Shown here one piece after another: positions 46,792 through 55,006 of a stretch of 64,000 nt of DNA (its first letter is position 1; every line of letters begins with the position of its first letter). A program made the position numbers and the translations under genes. The notes under the pieces were generated by a model. That model ran no database searches. It had not been told where the DNA came from and saw nothing but the letters and a program-made list of their open reading frames with translations. Source of the DNA: Paraburkholderia youngii (GTDB lineage Bacteria > Pseudomonadota > Gammaproteobacteria > Burkholderiales > Burkholderiaceae); NCBI RefSeq assembly GCF_013366925.1, contig NZ_JAALDK010000001.1, positions 1,619,089-1,683,088 of the forward strand, given 5' to 3'.

Positions 46792-47130
46792 ATGGACGAA
46801 AGGAAGCGAGATAGCATGATTGCGTATCTCCGCCATCGCATGGAAGAGTTTGGTATCAGGCCAGAAGACCTCGCCGCGGCGCTGGCAACCGAGTCATTGG
46901 CCAAAAAAGCTGAGCGCTATCGCAATGCGACCGGAGACAGCTGGGATGGCAATGGCGAAATGCCGCAATGGTTGAAGCAAGCCATTAGTGCCGGCCAGAG
47001 CATTGAGCATTTCGAATTGGCCGCAAAGCCGGCGCCCGCACCCCAACCGAAAACCCAACCGAAAAAACAGGTGGACTGGTCGAATGACCCGTTCGCCGGC
47101 ACGCGGCTCGCGCGCCCGAATAACCGCTAG
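46792..47130 (+). CDS. H-NS-family nucleoid-associated protein (short form)
   Basis: 112 residues. A short N-terminal helix pair (MDERKRDSMIAYLRHRMEEFGIRPEDLAAAL) leads to the H-NS C-terminal DNA-binding motif YRNATGDSWDGNGEMPQWLKQAISAGQSIEHFE, the Burkholderiales version of the AT-hook-like core. The tail is Pro/Lys/Gln-rich (KPAPAPQPKTQPKKQVDW). The oligomerisation region is shorter than in full-length H-NS. It may act as a partner or modulator of another H-NS protein. AGAAGGAC precedes the start. Confidence 0.87.
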   Translation: MDERKRDSMIAYLRHRMEEFGIRPEDLAAALATESLAKKAERYRNATGDSWDGNGEMPQWLKQAISAGQSIEHFELAAKPAPAPQPKTQPKKQVDWSNDPFAGTRLARPNNR

Positions 47131-47765
47131 GTGCAGGCCGCCGCGCATGAAGGCGCGGACACCATGGCTGCGGATTCGAAACGAACCGCCGTGCCACGCA
47201 CCGGTTTTGCGCCACCGCCTGGCATATTCACGGTATTCGCGGCATTCACCGTATTCCCCGCATTGATGGCATTCGCCGGATCGGCGATATTCGCGTGATT
47301 CGCGTGATTCGACGCAGGCTGCGCATATTGCGGCAGTTCGATAAACGCGCTGACCTGCCGCACGATCTGCCAGAAGGTCTTGTCGAAAAGACGGGCGTGC
47401 TCGTCAGCGGACCCGTGGCCGCCCGCAAGCGGATCGGCAATGGTCCAATAGACGAACGCGGGCGTGCCGGGAAATACCGGCGCATGCAGTCCGCCGACGA
47501 ATTCGTCGAGCGCGATCACGATATCCATGCGCGGCGCCCATTCACCGGTGAATTCCAGCCAGCTTTTGGGGCTCAGCACCGCGCGCCCCGAAATGCCGGG
47601 CTGCAATTGCGCGACCGCAAGTGGATGAAGGCGCGCCGCCGGTTCAGGGCCCGCGCTGAACGCCTCGAACCGGTGCCCCGCCAGTTCGCGAAGTAAAGCT
47701 TCTGCAATGATGCTGCGGATCGAATTATCGCGGCAGAGAAACAACACCTTATATTTTCTGGACAC
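47127..47765 (-). CDS. Low-molecular-weight phosphatase / ArsC-like protein with Asn-rich repeat tail
   Basis: 212 residues. The N-terminal 140 residues fit the LMW-PTP/arsenate reductase fold: VLFLCRDNSIRSIIAEALLRE has the C-x5-R catalytic loop, FEAFSAGPEPA and WTIADPLAG follow, the latter with the general-acid Asp. The remaining tail has short repeats (NHANHANIADPANAINAGNT and similar) encoded by a degenerate 9-bp DNA repeat, then an Ala/Ser-rich end. It converges with the H-NS-like gene and their stop codons overlap. Arsenate reduction or phosphatase activity both remain possible; no other ars genes are near. Confidence 0.85.
   Translation of the reverse strand: MSRKYKVLFLCRDNSIRSIIAEALLRELAGHRFEAFSAGPEPAARLHPLAVAQLQPGISGRAVLSPKSWLEFTGEWAPRMDIVIALDEFVGGLHAPVFPGTPAFVYWTIADPLAGGHGSADEHARLFDKTFWQIVRQVSAFIELPQYAQPASNHANHANIADPANAINAGNTVNAANTVNMPGGGAKPVRGTAVRFESAAMVSAPSCAAACT
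47221..47311. repeat. Degenerate 9-bp repeat array in the 3' part of the ArsC-like gene
   Basis: About ten imperfect units around GNATTCRCG are strung together (plus-strand reading: GGTATTCGC, GGCATTCAC, CGTATTCCC, GCGTGATTC and others). On the minus strand they code for Asn-Ala/Thr-X triplets. Units differ by one to three bases. Confidence 0.75.
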
Positions 47766-48130
47766 GCTTACCCCGTACCGATGTTTTTTTATTTAGCCTC
47801 TGGGCGGAATTGTGCCGCTCCAGTCTTGCGCCCCCGTGACACTACTGCGTCTTTTTTATTTGCGCCACGGGATTCGCGCCAGCTATCTCGAGTCCGGGGC
47901 ACAGAGCACAACTTTGCGAACGATGGGCAGTGTACCAGTGTCCTGCCCCCACTTTCAGCACCCTTTTTGAATATTTGCCAGATCAAGCGATGCTGCCGCC
48001 GTACCGGCGGTTCGGCGCGCTCGGCTTGTCCGGTCGCGGTCGCCAGCGCGCGGACCTGGGGGTAAGGGTATACGCGGCAGGCGTTGCCTCGAATGAGGTT
48101 GCCGCGGGCGACCCGGGTCGTCGCGACACG
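47766..48130. other. Intergenic region, no gene seen
   Basis: 365 bp between the ArsC-like start and the DnaJ-type stop on the same strand. Short AT-rich tracts near 47780 and 47850 may belong to the ArsC-like gene's promoter. Otherwise nothing recognised. Confidence 0.35.
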
Positions 48131-48844
48131 TCAGAATTTCAGGCTGTTGAGGAACTGGAACCACAGATTGCCGAGCGCGCCGGCCGGATGGATGTCGCTC
48201 GCGGTCTCGTCGCGCTTCGCGTGATTCGCGCGTTTGACATGCGGCGTGTCGTGAGAAGCGGTTTCTGAAGCCGTGCCGGTATCGTGCGCGGTTTTCGCCA
48301 GTTCGGGCTCGGCCGCCTCAGCTTGCGCCGCTTCCGCGCCCTTCGCCGCCTTCCCTGCGCGTTGGGCATTTTGCGAGGCGTCCGCCTCGTCACGGCGCGC
48401 CGCCTGCAACGCCGCGACGCTGTCGGCGATCTGCGCGGCGCGCTGGAGTTCGCATTGCCGTCCGAGCAGCACGCCGAACAGCACGTCGCGATTGTGGCCC
48501 TGGTCGGCGAAGCGGATCGCGATCGACACCATCTCCGCATACGCGGCTTCGTCGGCTGCGCGCGCCGCCGCCTCACGCTTCGCCTGCGCGCGTTGCCGAC
48601 GCGTGTGCTGCGCCTCCCACTCGCGCATCTGCTCAGCGTAGACAGTGTCGTAGACCTTGCGCTGCTCGGCATCCGACAGGATCGCGTACGCGTCCTTGAT
48701 TTCCTGGAACGCCGCGCGCGCCACGTCCTCGGCACCGTGATTACGATCCGGATGCCACTTCATCGCGGCCTTGCGGTAAGCCCGCTTGATTTCGTCGTCG
48801 GTGGCGTGCGCGGGCACGCCGAGCGTGTCATACAGGGTTGCCAT
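48131..48844 (-). CDS. DnaJ-domain protein
   Basis: 237 residues from ATG 48844: the J domain (residues 1-70, TLYDTLGVPAHATDDEIKRAYRKAAMKWHPDRN, HPD intact) should stimulate a DnaK ATPase. The rest is a charged, Ala-rich region (QRAQAKREAAARAADEAAYA and RAGKAAKGAEAAQAEAAEPE) without the Gly/Phe or zinc domains of DnaJ itself, so it is a class-III J protein. The C-terminus IHPAGALGNLWFQFLNSLKF may be a conserved tail. Target unknown. Confidence 0.9.
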   Translation of the reverse strand: MATLYDTLGVPAHATDDEIKRAYRKAAMKWHPDRNHGAEDVARAAFQEIKDAYAILSDAEQRKVYDTVYAEQMREWEAQHTRRQRAQAKREAAARAADEAAYAEMVSIAIRFADQGHNRDVLFGVLLGRQCELQRAAQIADSVAALQAARRDEADASQNAQRAGKAAKGAEAAQAEAAEPELAKTAHDTGTASETASHDTPHVKRANHAKRDETASDIHPAGALGNLWFQFLNSLKF

Positions 48845-48975
48845 GCTGGGCTCGATCTCGCGGAAAATCACTGCGGGCATCGTAGCATGCAAAAAGCGGC
48901 GTCATCGTGAAGCGGGTACCACGCACGCGCATGCAATCGGCATTACCGCAATGGCGCATCGTCCGCCGGCGACCC

Positions 48976-49011
48976 AAGAAAAAAAGGCCCCACCACTTGC
49001 GTAGCGAGGCC
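48976..49011 (-). terminator. Strong Rho-independent terminator on the minus strand
   Basis: GGCCTCGCTAC-GCAA-GTGGTGGGGCC folds into an 11-bp stem (eight Watson-Crick and three G-U pairs) with a GCAA tetraloop (48986-49011), followed on the minus strand by TTTTTTTCTT (48976-48985). It terminates something transcribed leftward from above 49011, where no protein gene exists. Confidence 0.8.
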
Positions 49012-49060
49012 GAGTCCCATGTCTAAGGAGATTTATGGAGGAGACAAGTCCATCTTAGGG
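48976..49060 (-). ncRNA. Candidate small RNA with anti-Shine-Dalgarno motifs
   Basis: The minus strand here carries CTCCTCC and CTCCTT within 20 nt, held in the loop of a possible hairpin (TGTCT 49042-49046 with AGACA 49020-49024), directly followed by a strong intrinsic terminator. No ORF precedes the terminator on this strand, so the transcription unit it ends should be non-coding. Pyrimidine-rich loops complementary to ribosome binding sites are typical of anti-SD sRNA families in alpha- and betaproteobacteria. The 5' end is unknown, and the 5-bp hairpin competes with other pairings. Confidence 0.5.
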
Positions 49061-49341
49061 TCTTGCCCGCACGCGCCCAACCAACGATTCGCCATATGCT
49101 TATCGGCCGCGTGCTCACGTGCATTGCAGAGCGACTCGGCGAGCTGTGGCCGCATGGTTATATCGTTAGAACAAAAAGTCGCTTAGCCGCGCGGCGCTCG
49201 CTCATTAAGATGACACTTCAAAGTCCGGTTCGCTCCGGCCGGTCCGTTCACGGCCGTGCACGTGCGTTGCTGACGCTGCATGAGTCCCGCATCGACCGCG
49301 CCGTCAACCGCAGCGTGAACCGCAATCGAAGGAGCATTTCG

Positions 49342-50046
49342 TTGAGCAGATCCGATCATTCCCGCCCGCCGCTCATCGTCGGTATTGGCGGTACGACGCG
49401 CGCGGCCTCGTCGACCGAGCGCGCGCTGGCCTTCGCGTTGCGCGGCGCCGAAGCCGCCGGCGCGCAAACCCGCCTGTTCGGCGGCAGTTTCCTGCATAGC
49501 CTGCCGCACTACGCGCCGGAACAGCCGGCCCGCACCGCCGAACAGCTCGAGCTGATCGACGCTGTGCGTCGCGCGGACGCGGTGATCATCGCGACACCCG
49601 GCTATCACGGCGGCGTATCCGGGCTCGTGAAAAACGCGCTCGACACGCTCGAGGAATTGCGCGCCGACGAGCGCCCGTATCTGGATGGCCGCGCGGTGGG
49701 CTGCATCGTCACCGCCTACGGCTGGCAGGCGGCGGGCTCCGTGCTGACGTCGCTGCGCTCGATCGTGCATGCGCTGCGTGGCTGGCCTACGCCGTTCGGT
49801 GCCGGCATCAATACGCTGGAGACGCGCTTCGATAGCGTCGACAGCTGCTCCGATCCGAAAGTGATCGAACAACTCTCGACCGTCGGCCAGCAAGCCGCGC
49901 AGTTCGCGCTCGCGTTCAATGCACAGCGTGCGCACGGCGCACCCACCGCGTCCAGCCATTCGGCCGCGAGCCGGGCATCCGCACAAGGCACCACCACCCC
50001 GATCGCCGCGGACAGCCGTTCCGCGCGCGTCTTGCACGCGGTCTGA
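49342..50046 (+). CDS. NADPH-dependent FMN reductase family protein
   Basis: About 234 residues. The flavodoxin-like fold of the SsuE/ChrR/ArsH branch is visible: PPLIVGIGGTTRAASSTERALAFALRGAEAAGAQTRLFGG, then DAVIIATPGYHGGVSGLVKNALDTLEELRADERPYLDGRAVG (flavin site). It probably binds FMN and reduces it or a quinone. TTG 49342 is chosen because AAGGAG lies 7 bp upstream; an ATG at 49210 would add 44 unconvincing residues. The C-terminus is Ala/Ser-rich. Confidence 0.85.
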   Translation: MSRSDHSRPPLIVGIGGTTRAASSTERALAFALRGAEAAGAQTRLFGGSFLHSLPHYAPEQPARTAEQLELIDAVRRADAVIIATPGYHGGVSGLVKNALDTLEELRADERPYLDGRAVGCIVTAYGWQAAGSVLTSLRSIVHALRGWPTPFGAGINTLETRFDSVDSCSDPKVIEQLSTVGQQAAQFALAFNAQRAHGAPTASSHSAASRASAQGTTTPIAADSRSARVLHAV

Positions 50047-50370
50047 AACACTCTCCCGGGCACCGTGACGCCGCCGCCATCGCGCACGGCGCCACGCTTT
50101 GCGCCGAGCGACCGTGCGCCACATAACAGACATCGCGACCCCGCGCGAATAGAGTCACCGAACACAGCGACTTTGATCCGATCCGGGCTTCTGCTTACCA
50201 CTCCCGCCCCGCGCTGATTTGCTTCCGACGAAAGATTGGTTCACCCGCTGCGCAGCGCGCCCTACGCTTGACCCTGCCCGCCGCTTCACACACCTTCGGC
50301 AACGACAGGGCCGCGCCGCACGCATTGGTATTCCGCACGACACGCGCGGACACACAGACAAGTCAAGATC
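50047..50370. other. Intergenic region, no gene seen
   Basis: 324 bp between the FMN reductase and a small hypothetical gene. No terminator, tRNA or repeat recognised. A longer-than-usual 5' leader for the downstream gene is possible. Confidence 0.35.
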
Positions 50371-50586
50371 ATGAACTCACACATCCGCTACAAGGGCTAC
50401 GAGGTCGAAGCGGCAACGCAACTGCTCCCCAACGGATTATTCGCCGCCAATCTGACGATCGAGCAGCGCGACGAGAATACGCGCAAAGCTTATTCGTTCG
50501 ACGCGCTCGACTACTTCTTCGACGAAGAGCATGCGCTCGCCTATGCGTCCGACTGGGGGCGCATGTGGATCGACAATCACCGGTAA
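50371..50586 (+). CDS. Small conserved hypothetical protein (YKGYE-type)
   Basis: 71 residues: MNSHIRYKGYEVEAATQLLPNG, then ANLTIEQRDENTRKAYSFDALDYFFDEEHALAYASDWGRMWIDNHR. The opening resembles the product at 28223-28504. The acidic compact sequence and aromatic-rich C-terminus look like a small folded protein; function unknown. Confidence 0.75.
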   Translation: MNSHIRYKGYEVEAATQLLPNGLFAANLTIEQRDENTRKAYSFDALDYFFDEEHALAYASDWGRMWIDNHR

Positions 50587-50777
50587 GCGCATCGATATCG
50601 ATGACAGCGAGCGCGACGCGCGTTGTGCATCGCCCGGCATCGGCTTTCAGGCGGATGTGCCAGAATAGCTGAACCCTTGCGTTCGCTGTCTGCCCGCGTG
50701 ACCTGTCCGCTTCTTCGACGGATGCAGTCGAACCTCGCGCCGCCCGCGACGCATCCATCGATACGGAGACGCCCGTA

Positions 50778-52232
50778 ATGACATGGACCGTCGATGCACA
50801 ACTCGCGCTCAGCGCGGCACAAGCGGTCGAGGCGCTGCAATCCGGCCGGCTCAAAGCCGCCGACTACGTCGCCACCCTGCTCGCGCGCGCCGCCGCGCTC
50901 ACTCAGCTGAACGCGCTCACCACGCTCGACTTCCACGGCGCGCTCGCCGCCGCGCAGCGCATCGACGCATTGACGCCAGCGGAGCGGGCGCGACTGCCGC
51001 TTTGCGGCCTCGCCATAGTCGTCAAGGACAACATCAACACCGCGGGCCTGCCGACGACGGCTGGCACGCCCGCGCTCGCCGGCTTTGTGCCGAACACCAA
51101 CGCGCCATCGGTGCAACGCCTCGTCGACGCGGGTGCGATCGTGCTCGGCAAGGCCAATATGCACGAGCTCGCGTTCGGCATCACGAGCACCAACCTGTCC
51201 GCGCACGCGGGGCCGGTGCGTAACCCGTACGATCCGTCGCTGATGCCAGGCGGCTCGTCGGGCGGCACCGCGGTGGCGATCGCCGCGCGCATCGCGCCCG
51301 CCGGACTGGGCACCGACACCGGCGGCTCGACCCGCATCCCGGCCGCGCTGACCGGCACCGCGGGCTTTCGTCCTTCGGTCGGCAACGGCGGCGCAGAGCG
51401 GCGCTATCACGACCCGAATGCGGTCGTGCCGATCAGCCATACGCGCGACACCGTGGGCCCGATGGCGCGCAGCGTCGCTGATCTGGCGCTGCTCGACGGC
51501 GTGATCACCGGCGACGGCGCGTTGCCTGCGATTGCGCTCGAAGGCTTGCGCATCGGCTTGCCCGCGCCGCTGTGGGACGCTCTCGAACGACAGGTCGAAG
51601 ACGTCGCGCGCGCAGCGCTGCAAAAGCTCGAAGCCGCGGGTGTCACATTCGTGTCGGTCGCGATGACCGAGTTGGAGCATCTGAACGGCATGGTCGGCGG
51701 TCCGCTCGCCATTCACGAAGCGCGCGACGACGTGCGCGCGTGGCTCGTCGCGAATCAGGCGCCGGTGCAGACCGTCGCCGAACTGGCCGTGCGCATCGCG
51801 AGCCCGGACGTGCGCGCGATCTACGACGACGTGCTCGCCGACGTGCTCGGCTCGCACTATTCGGCGGCGCTCAATTACTGGCGGCCGCGGCTGCAGAACT
51901 ACGTCGCGGCGACGTTCGCGAATGCCGGTCTCGATGCTTTGCTGTTTCCTACGACGCGGCTCGTCGCGGTGCCGATCGACGATTTGAATGGCTCGTCGAC
52001 GGTCACGATCGACGGCGGTCCGCCGATCGATACGATGGAGGCGTTCCTGCGTAATACCGACCCGGCCAGCACATCCGGCATTCCGGGGCTGTCACTGCCG
52101 GCGGGCATCAGCGCGAGCGGGCTGCCGGTCGGCCTCGAACTCGATGGACCGCTCGGCTCGGACAGGCGGCTGCTGGCCATCGGCGTCGCGATCGAACAGG
52201 TACTGGGAGCGTTGCCGGCGCCGGTACTGTGA
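50778..52232 (+). CDS. Amidase-signature family hydrolase
   Basis: 484 residues, Ser-cisSer-Lys amidase: VVKDNINTAGLPTTAGTPAL (catalytic Lys near 83), LMPGGSSGGTAVAIAARIAPAGLGTDTGGSTRIPAALTG (cis-Ser and nucleophile Ser). Similarity in layout is to indoleacetamide hydrolases and mandelamide/other amidases, which cannot be separated by sequence reading. No signal peptide. It is monocistronic, with GGAGACG before the start. Confidence 0.9.
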   Translation: MTWTVDAQLALSAAQAVEALQSGRLKAADYVATLLARAAALTQLNALTTLDFHGALAAAQRIDALTPAERARLPLCGLAIVVKDNINTAGLPTTAGTPALAGFVPNTNAPSVQRLVDAGAIVLGKANMHELAFGITSTNLSAHAGPVRNPYDPSLMPGGSSGGTAVAIAARIAPAGLGTDTGGSTRIPAALTGTAGFRPSVGNGGAERRYHDPNAVVPISHTRDTVGPMARSVADLALLDGVITGDGALPAIALEGLRIGLPAPLWDALERQVEDVARAALQKLEAAGVTFVSVAMTELEHLNGMVGGPLAIHEARDDVRAWLVANQAPVQTVAELAVRIASPDVRAIYDDVLADVLGSHYSAALNYWRPRLQNYVAATFANAGLDALLFPTTRLVAVPIDDLNGSSTVTIDGGPPIDTMEAFLRNTDPASTSGIPGLSLPAGISASGLPVGLELDGPLGSDRRLLAIGVAIEQVLGALPAPVL

Positions 52233-52333
52233 AGCCCGTGTTTCACGTCGGCGCCATGTGGTTTGTGTTTTAATGCCTGCGCATTACAGCCCGCATTCCA
52301 ACGCTTTCCCCGCCCGAACCCACCCTAGCGACG

Positions 52334-53122
52334 ATGACGAACCTCGCCACCGCCCTCTCATCTCGCGGCCTCGCGCGCCGCATCGTTCATTCGACCGCCG
52401 TGCTCACGGTCGCTCTCGCCGCCAGCGCCTGCGCGCGCCTCGCGACGGTCGATTCCAACGCGCTGTGGAAAATCGTCGACATCCGCTGCGTGCCGTCGCA
52501 GCAGGCCACCGGCACGCCGGGGCAATGCTCGCTCGTCGATCTCGACAAACGCTATGTCGTCCTGAAGGACATTGTGGGCCGCTCGCAGTTTCTGCTGATG
52601 CCGACTGATCGCATCACCGGCATCGAAAGTCCGCTGATCCTCGCGCCCGATGCGAAAGACTACTGGAGCGACGCGTGGGATTCGCGCCATTTCGTGCAGC
52701 AAGCGGTCAAACGCGAAATGCCCGACGATCAGCTCGGCCTCGAAATCAACTCCGAATACCGTCGCTCGCAAAACCAGCTGCATATCCACATCGATTGCAT
52801 GCGGCGTGAAGTCAGCGCCGCGCTCGCCGGTCACGCTCACGACGCGCCCGGCGAATGGCGCTGGGCAACGCTCGATGGCGAGCGCTACAGGATCATGCGC
52901 GTGAGCTCGCTGGGCGGCGCAAACGACCCGTTCAGGATCGTCGCGCGCGACAATCCCGATCCGGCGACGATGGCCACGCAAACCATCCTCGTGACCGGCG
53001 CGGGACCATCGGCGGCTCGGGATGGCTGGCTGATCGTCAACAGCGGTATCGACATCGATGGCGGCAGCGGCACGGCCGAAGGGCTGCTCGATCACGCGTG
53101 CCGCTTCGCTGACGATCATTGA
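52334..53122 (+). CDS. cdh: CDP-diacylglycerol diphosphatase
   Basis: 262 residues with an N-terminal hydrophobic segment (TAVLTVALAASACARL, possibly a lipoprotein signal with Cys). The Cdh-type motifs LWKIVDIRCVPSQQ, YVVLKDIVGRSQFLLMPTDRITGIESP and the HIT-like QNQLHIHIDCMRREV are present. The enzyme cleaves CDP-diacylglycerol to CMP and phosphatidate at the inner membrane. Length fits the family. It is followed by the desaturase gene. Confidence 0.92.
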   Translation: MTNLATALSSRGLARRIVHSTAVLTVALAASACARLATVDSNALWKIVDIRCVPSQQATGTPGQCSLVDLDKRYVVLKDIVGRSQFLLMPTDRITGIESPLILAPDAKDYWSDAWDSRHFVQQAVKREMPDDQLGLEINSEYRRSQNQLHIHIDCMRREVSAALAGHAHDAPGEWRWATLDGERYRIMRVSSLGGANDPFRIVARDNPDPATMATQTILVTGAGPSAARDGWLIVNSGIDIDGGSGTAEGLLDHACRFADDH

Positions 53123-53281
53123 ACGCTTACCGGATACACGCTATCCGCGCCCGCTTTTCCACGATTGAGCAGATGCATTGCTCAATAAAATGGTTCGGGC
53201 GCACAGCGTCGCCCCGTACGATCGGTCTGGACCTGCGAATTACAGCCGCGGGTTCGAATATGCACTCGGACCGATTCAACG

Positions 53282-54370
53282 ATGGCGACCTATCTCGACG
53301 ACACCCAGCGCAACGATATCGACCGTCTGGCCGCAAGCCGGACCTGGCGCACGCAATGGCCGACATGGGCGCTGATCGTCGCGATCTACGGCGGCTGGTT
53401 CGGCGTCGCCGCGCACGCGCCTCTGCTGGGTCTGCCACTGACGGCCGCGCTGCTGGCCATTTTCGGCGCGTGGTTCATGTCGTTGCAGCACGAGCTGCTG
53501 CACGGTCATCCGACGCGCTCGCAATTCGTCAACGCGCTGCTCGGTTTTGCGCCGCTCGCGGTGTGGTTCCCATATCACGTATATCGCGAGTCGCATCTGC
53601 GCCATCACGACGATGCGCGCTTGACCGAGCCCGGCAGCGATCCGGAAAGCTATTTCGTTAGCGCAGCGGAGTGGCAACGTGCGGGCATCGCGATGCGTGC
53701 GTTGCTGGTTTTCCGCAATACGTTGACGGGTCGCTTGCTGGTCGGGCCGGCGTTTGCGATTGCCGCGACCGGTGCGCAGGCACTCGACAAGATTCGCGAC
53801 GGCGATTGGCGCGACCTACCCGCATGGCTCGCGCATCTCGCCGCGCTGGTTGCACTCACAGTGTGGTTGCAGCAGATGTGCGGGATACCGGCGTGGGTGT
53901 TTATCGTCGGTGCTGGGTACGGCTCGCTCGCGCTTGCATCGGTGCGTTCGTTTCATGAGCATCGGATTGCGCAGGAGCCCGCGCATCGCACGGTCATCAA
54001 CGAAGCGGGATGGCTTTGGCGGTTGCTGTTTCTGAACAACAACTATCATCTGGTTCATCATGACTTGCCTCAGGTGCCGTGGTTCGCGCTGCGGACGGTC
54101 TATCAAACGTCCCGCCAGCAGTACATAGAACGCTCCGGGGCCTTTCTGGTTAAGGGTTACAGCGAATGGGTCAGACGCTATGGATTCGCTTCGGTGGCGC
54201 ATCCGGTGGCGATCGGCACGTCCGACTCAGGCCGACGAAATCCGCCTGCTTCCGCCGGTTTTGCGGGTAAATTGCGGGTAAAATTTATGGTAGTTGTCCG
54301 CCAAGGAGAACTCCATGAGGCTCACCTACCCGCTCCTGCAGAACGCCAAACCGCTGAGCAAGCCCTATAA
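53282..54370 (+). CDS. Fatty acid desaturase, 3' end altered by the integration scar
   Basis: 362 residues, integral membrane di-iron desaturase with three histidine boxes: HELLHGH (about 70), HLRHHDD (about 104) and HLVHHD (about 258), and several hydrophobic stretches. It could introduce double bonds into phospholipid acyl chains or related substrates. The last 45 or so residues (from SGRRNPPASAGFAG) are unlike a desaturase and are encoded by the integrase leader and start region (54230-54370), so the native C-terminus appears to be replaced. Confidence 0.88.
   Translation: MATYLDDTQRNDIDRLAASRTWRTQWPTWALIVAIYGGWFGVAAHAPLLGLPLTAALLAIFGAWFMSLQHELLHGHPTRSQFVNALLGFAPLAVWFPYHVYRESHLRHHDDARLTEPGSDPESYFVSAAEWQRAGIAMRALLVFRNTLTGRLLVGPAFAIAATGAQALDKIRDGDWRDLPAWLAHLAALVALTVWLQQMCGIPAWVFIVGAGYGSLALASVRSFHEHRIAQEPAHRTVINEAGWLWRLLFLNNNYHLVHHDLPQVPWFALRTVYQTSRQQYIERSGAFLVKGYSEWVRRYGFASVAHPVAIGTSDSGRRNPPASAGFAGKLRVKFMVVVRQGELHEAHLPAPAERQTAEQAL
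54261..54282. repeat. Tandem 11-bp repeat at the island edge
   Basis: TTGCGGGTAAA occurs twice in tandem (54261-54271, 54272-54282), 33 bp upstream of the integrase remnant. Short direct repeats here fit arm-type binding sites or an attachment region of the lost element. A second attachment copy was not found in the window. Confidence 0.55.
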
Positions 54371-54569
54371 ACTTCGTGATCGCGATTCCATGTAGTTGCG
54401 GGTGTCGGTCTCGGGCTCGAAAGTCTGGAAATATGACGACCGGTTGGATGGCAAGGACTGCAGTTACACTCTCGGCCGATTCCCCGATGTATCGATAGCG
54501 GACGCCCGTCAACTTCGCAACGCTGCTGCCAAGCTGGTCGCGTCTGGCATCCACCCTAAGGCGCAGTAG
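54315..54569 (+). pseudogene. Tyrosine-recombinase (phage/island integrase) N-terminal remnant
   Basis: AAGGAG precedes ATG 54315. The first 26 codons (MRLTYPLLQNAKPLSKPYKL and RDRDSM) end in TAG at 54393; the same frame continues with LRVSVSGSKVWKYDDRLDGKDCSYTLGRFPDVSIADARQLRNAAAKLVASGIHPKAQ to 54569. Together this is the Arm-type DNA-binding domain (PF13356-like) of P4-type integrases; TAG replaces the expected aromatic codon. The catalytic domain is gone. Confidence 0.85.
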
Positions 54570-54585
54570 CGTTCACTTCATCCAC

Positions 54586-54779
54586 CCTCGGTTTCGTCAC
54601 CTTCCTAAAGACCGGGGAGTGGTGGTAGAAATGCTGGTTCTGGTCAACGAGATTCTCCGCGAGAAAGGTCTGATCATGAAGGCCTGCTCGATACTCGACG
54701 CGACACTGATTTCTGCGCCCAGTTCGGCAAAGAGCGTGTCAGGTACGCGGGACCTGAGATGCAGGACAGACCGCTGAAG
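54586..54779 (+). pseudogene. IS5-family transposase fragment
   Basis: The frame FRHLPKDRGVVVEMLVLVNE, ILREKGLIMKACSILDATLI, SAPSSAKSVSGTRD, and after a one-base frameshift at 54753 PEMQDRPLK, follows the middle of IS5-group transposases (VDATLIAAPSSTK and RDPEMHQTKKG in intact copies). Both ends of the element are missing. Confidence 0.75.
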
Positions 54780-55006
54780 TGACACAGGAAGATTTCGGAC
54801 TGGTATCCAGCCGCACTTACATCAGCACGGTCGAGCGCGGTCTGAAATCTCCAACATTGGGAAAAATCGAGCAACTGGCAGACGTGCTGGGCGTCCATCC
54901 GCTGACCCTTCTAGCGGTGGCTTACATGGAAAGACTGACACCTAAAGAGGTTGAACGGACAATCGCCCTGCTGCGTAGCCGGCTGTTGGCCGTCGCCAGT
55001 GAGTAG
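54779..55006 (+). CDS. XRE-type HTH protein, N-terminally truncated
   Basis: 75 residues from GTG 54779: VTQEDFGLVSSRTYISTVERGLKSPTLGKIEQLADVLGVHPLTLLAVAYMERLTPKEV, an XRE helix-turn-helix missing its first helix (normally LRAxRxxxGLTQEDF). The reading frame begins right where the IS5 fragment ends, so the gene was probably cut by the insertion. Whether the remnant is expressed is doubtful. Confidence 0.6.
   Translation: MTQEDFGLVSSRTYISTVERGLKSPTLGKIEQLADVLGVHPLTLLAVAYMERLTPKEVERTIALLRSRLLAVASE

Noticed and set aside
49063..49341. Extended N-terminus of the FMN reductase
   Set aside because: The first 93 codons are Arg-rich without family similarity; the TTG at 49342 has AAGGAG at ideal distance.
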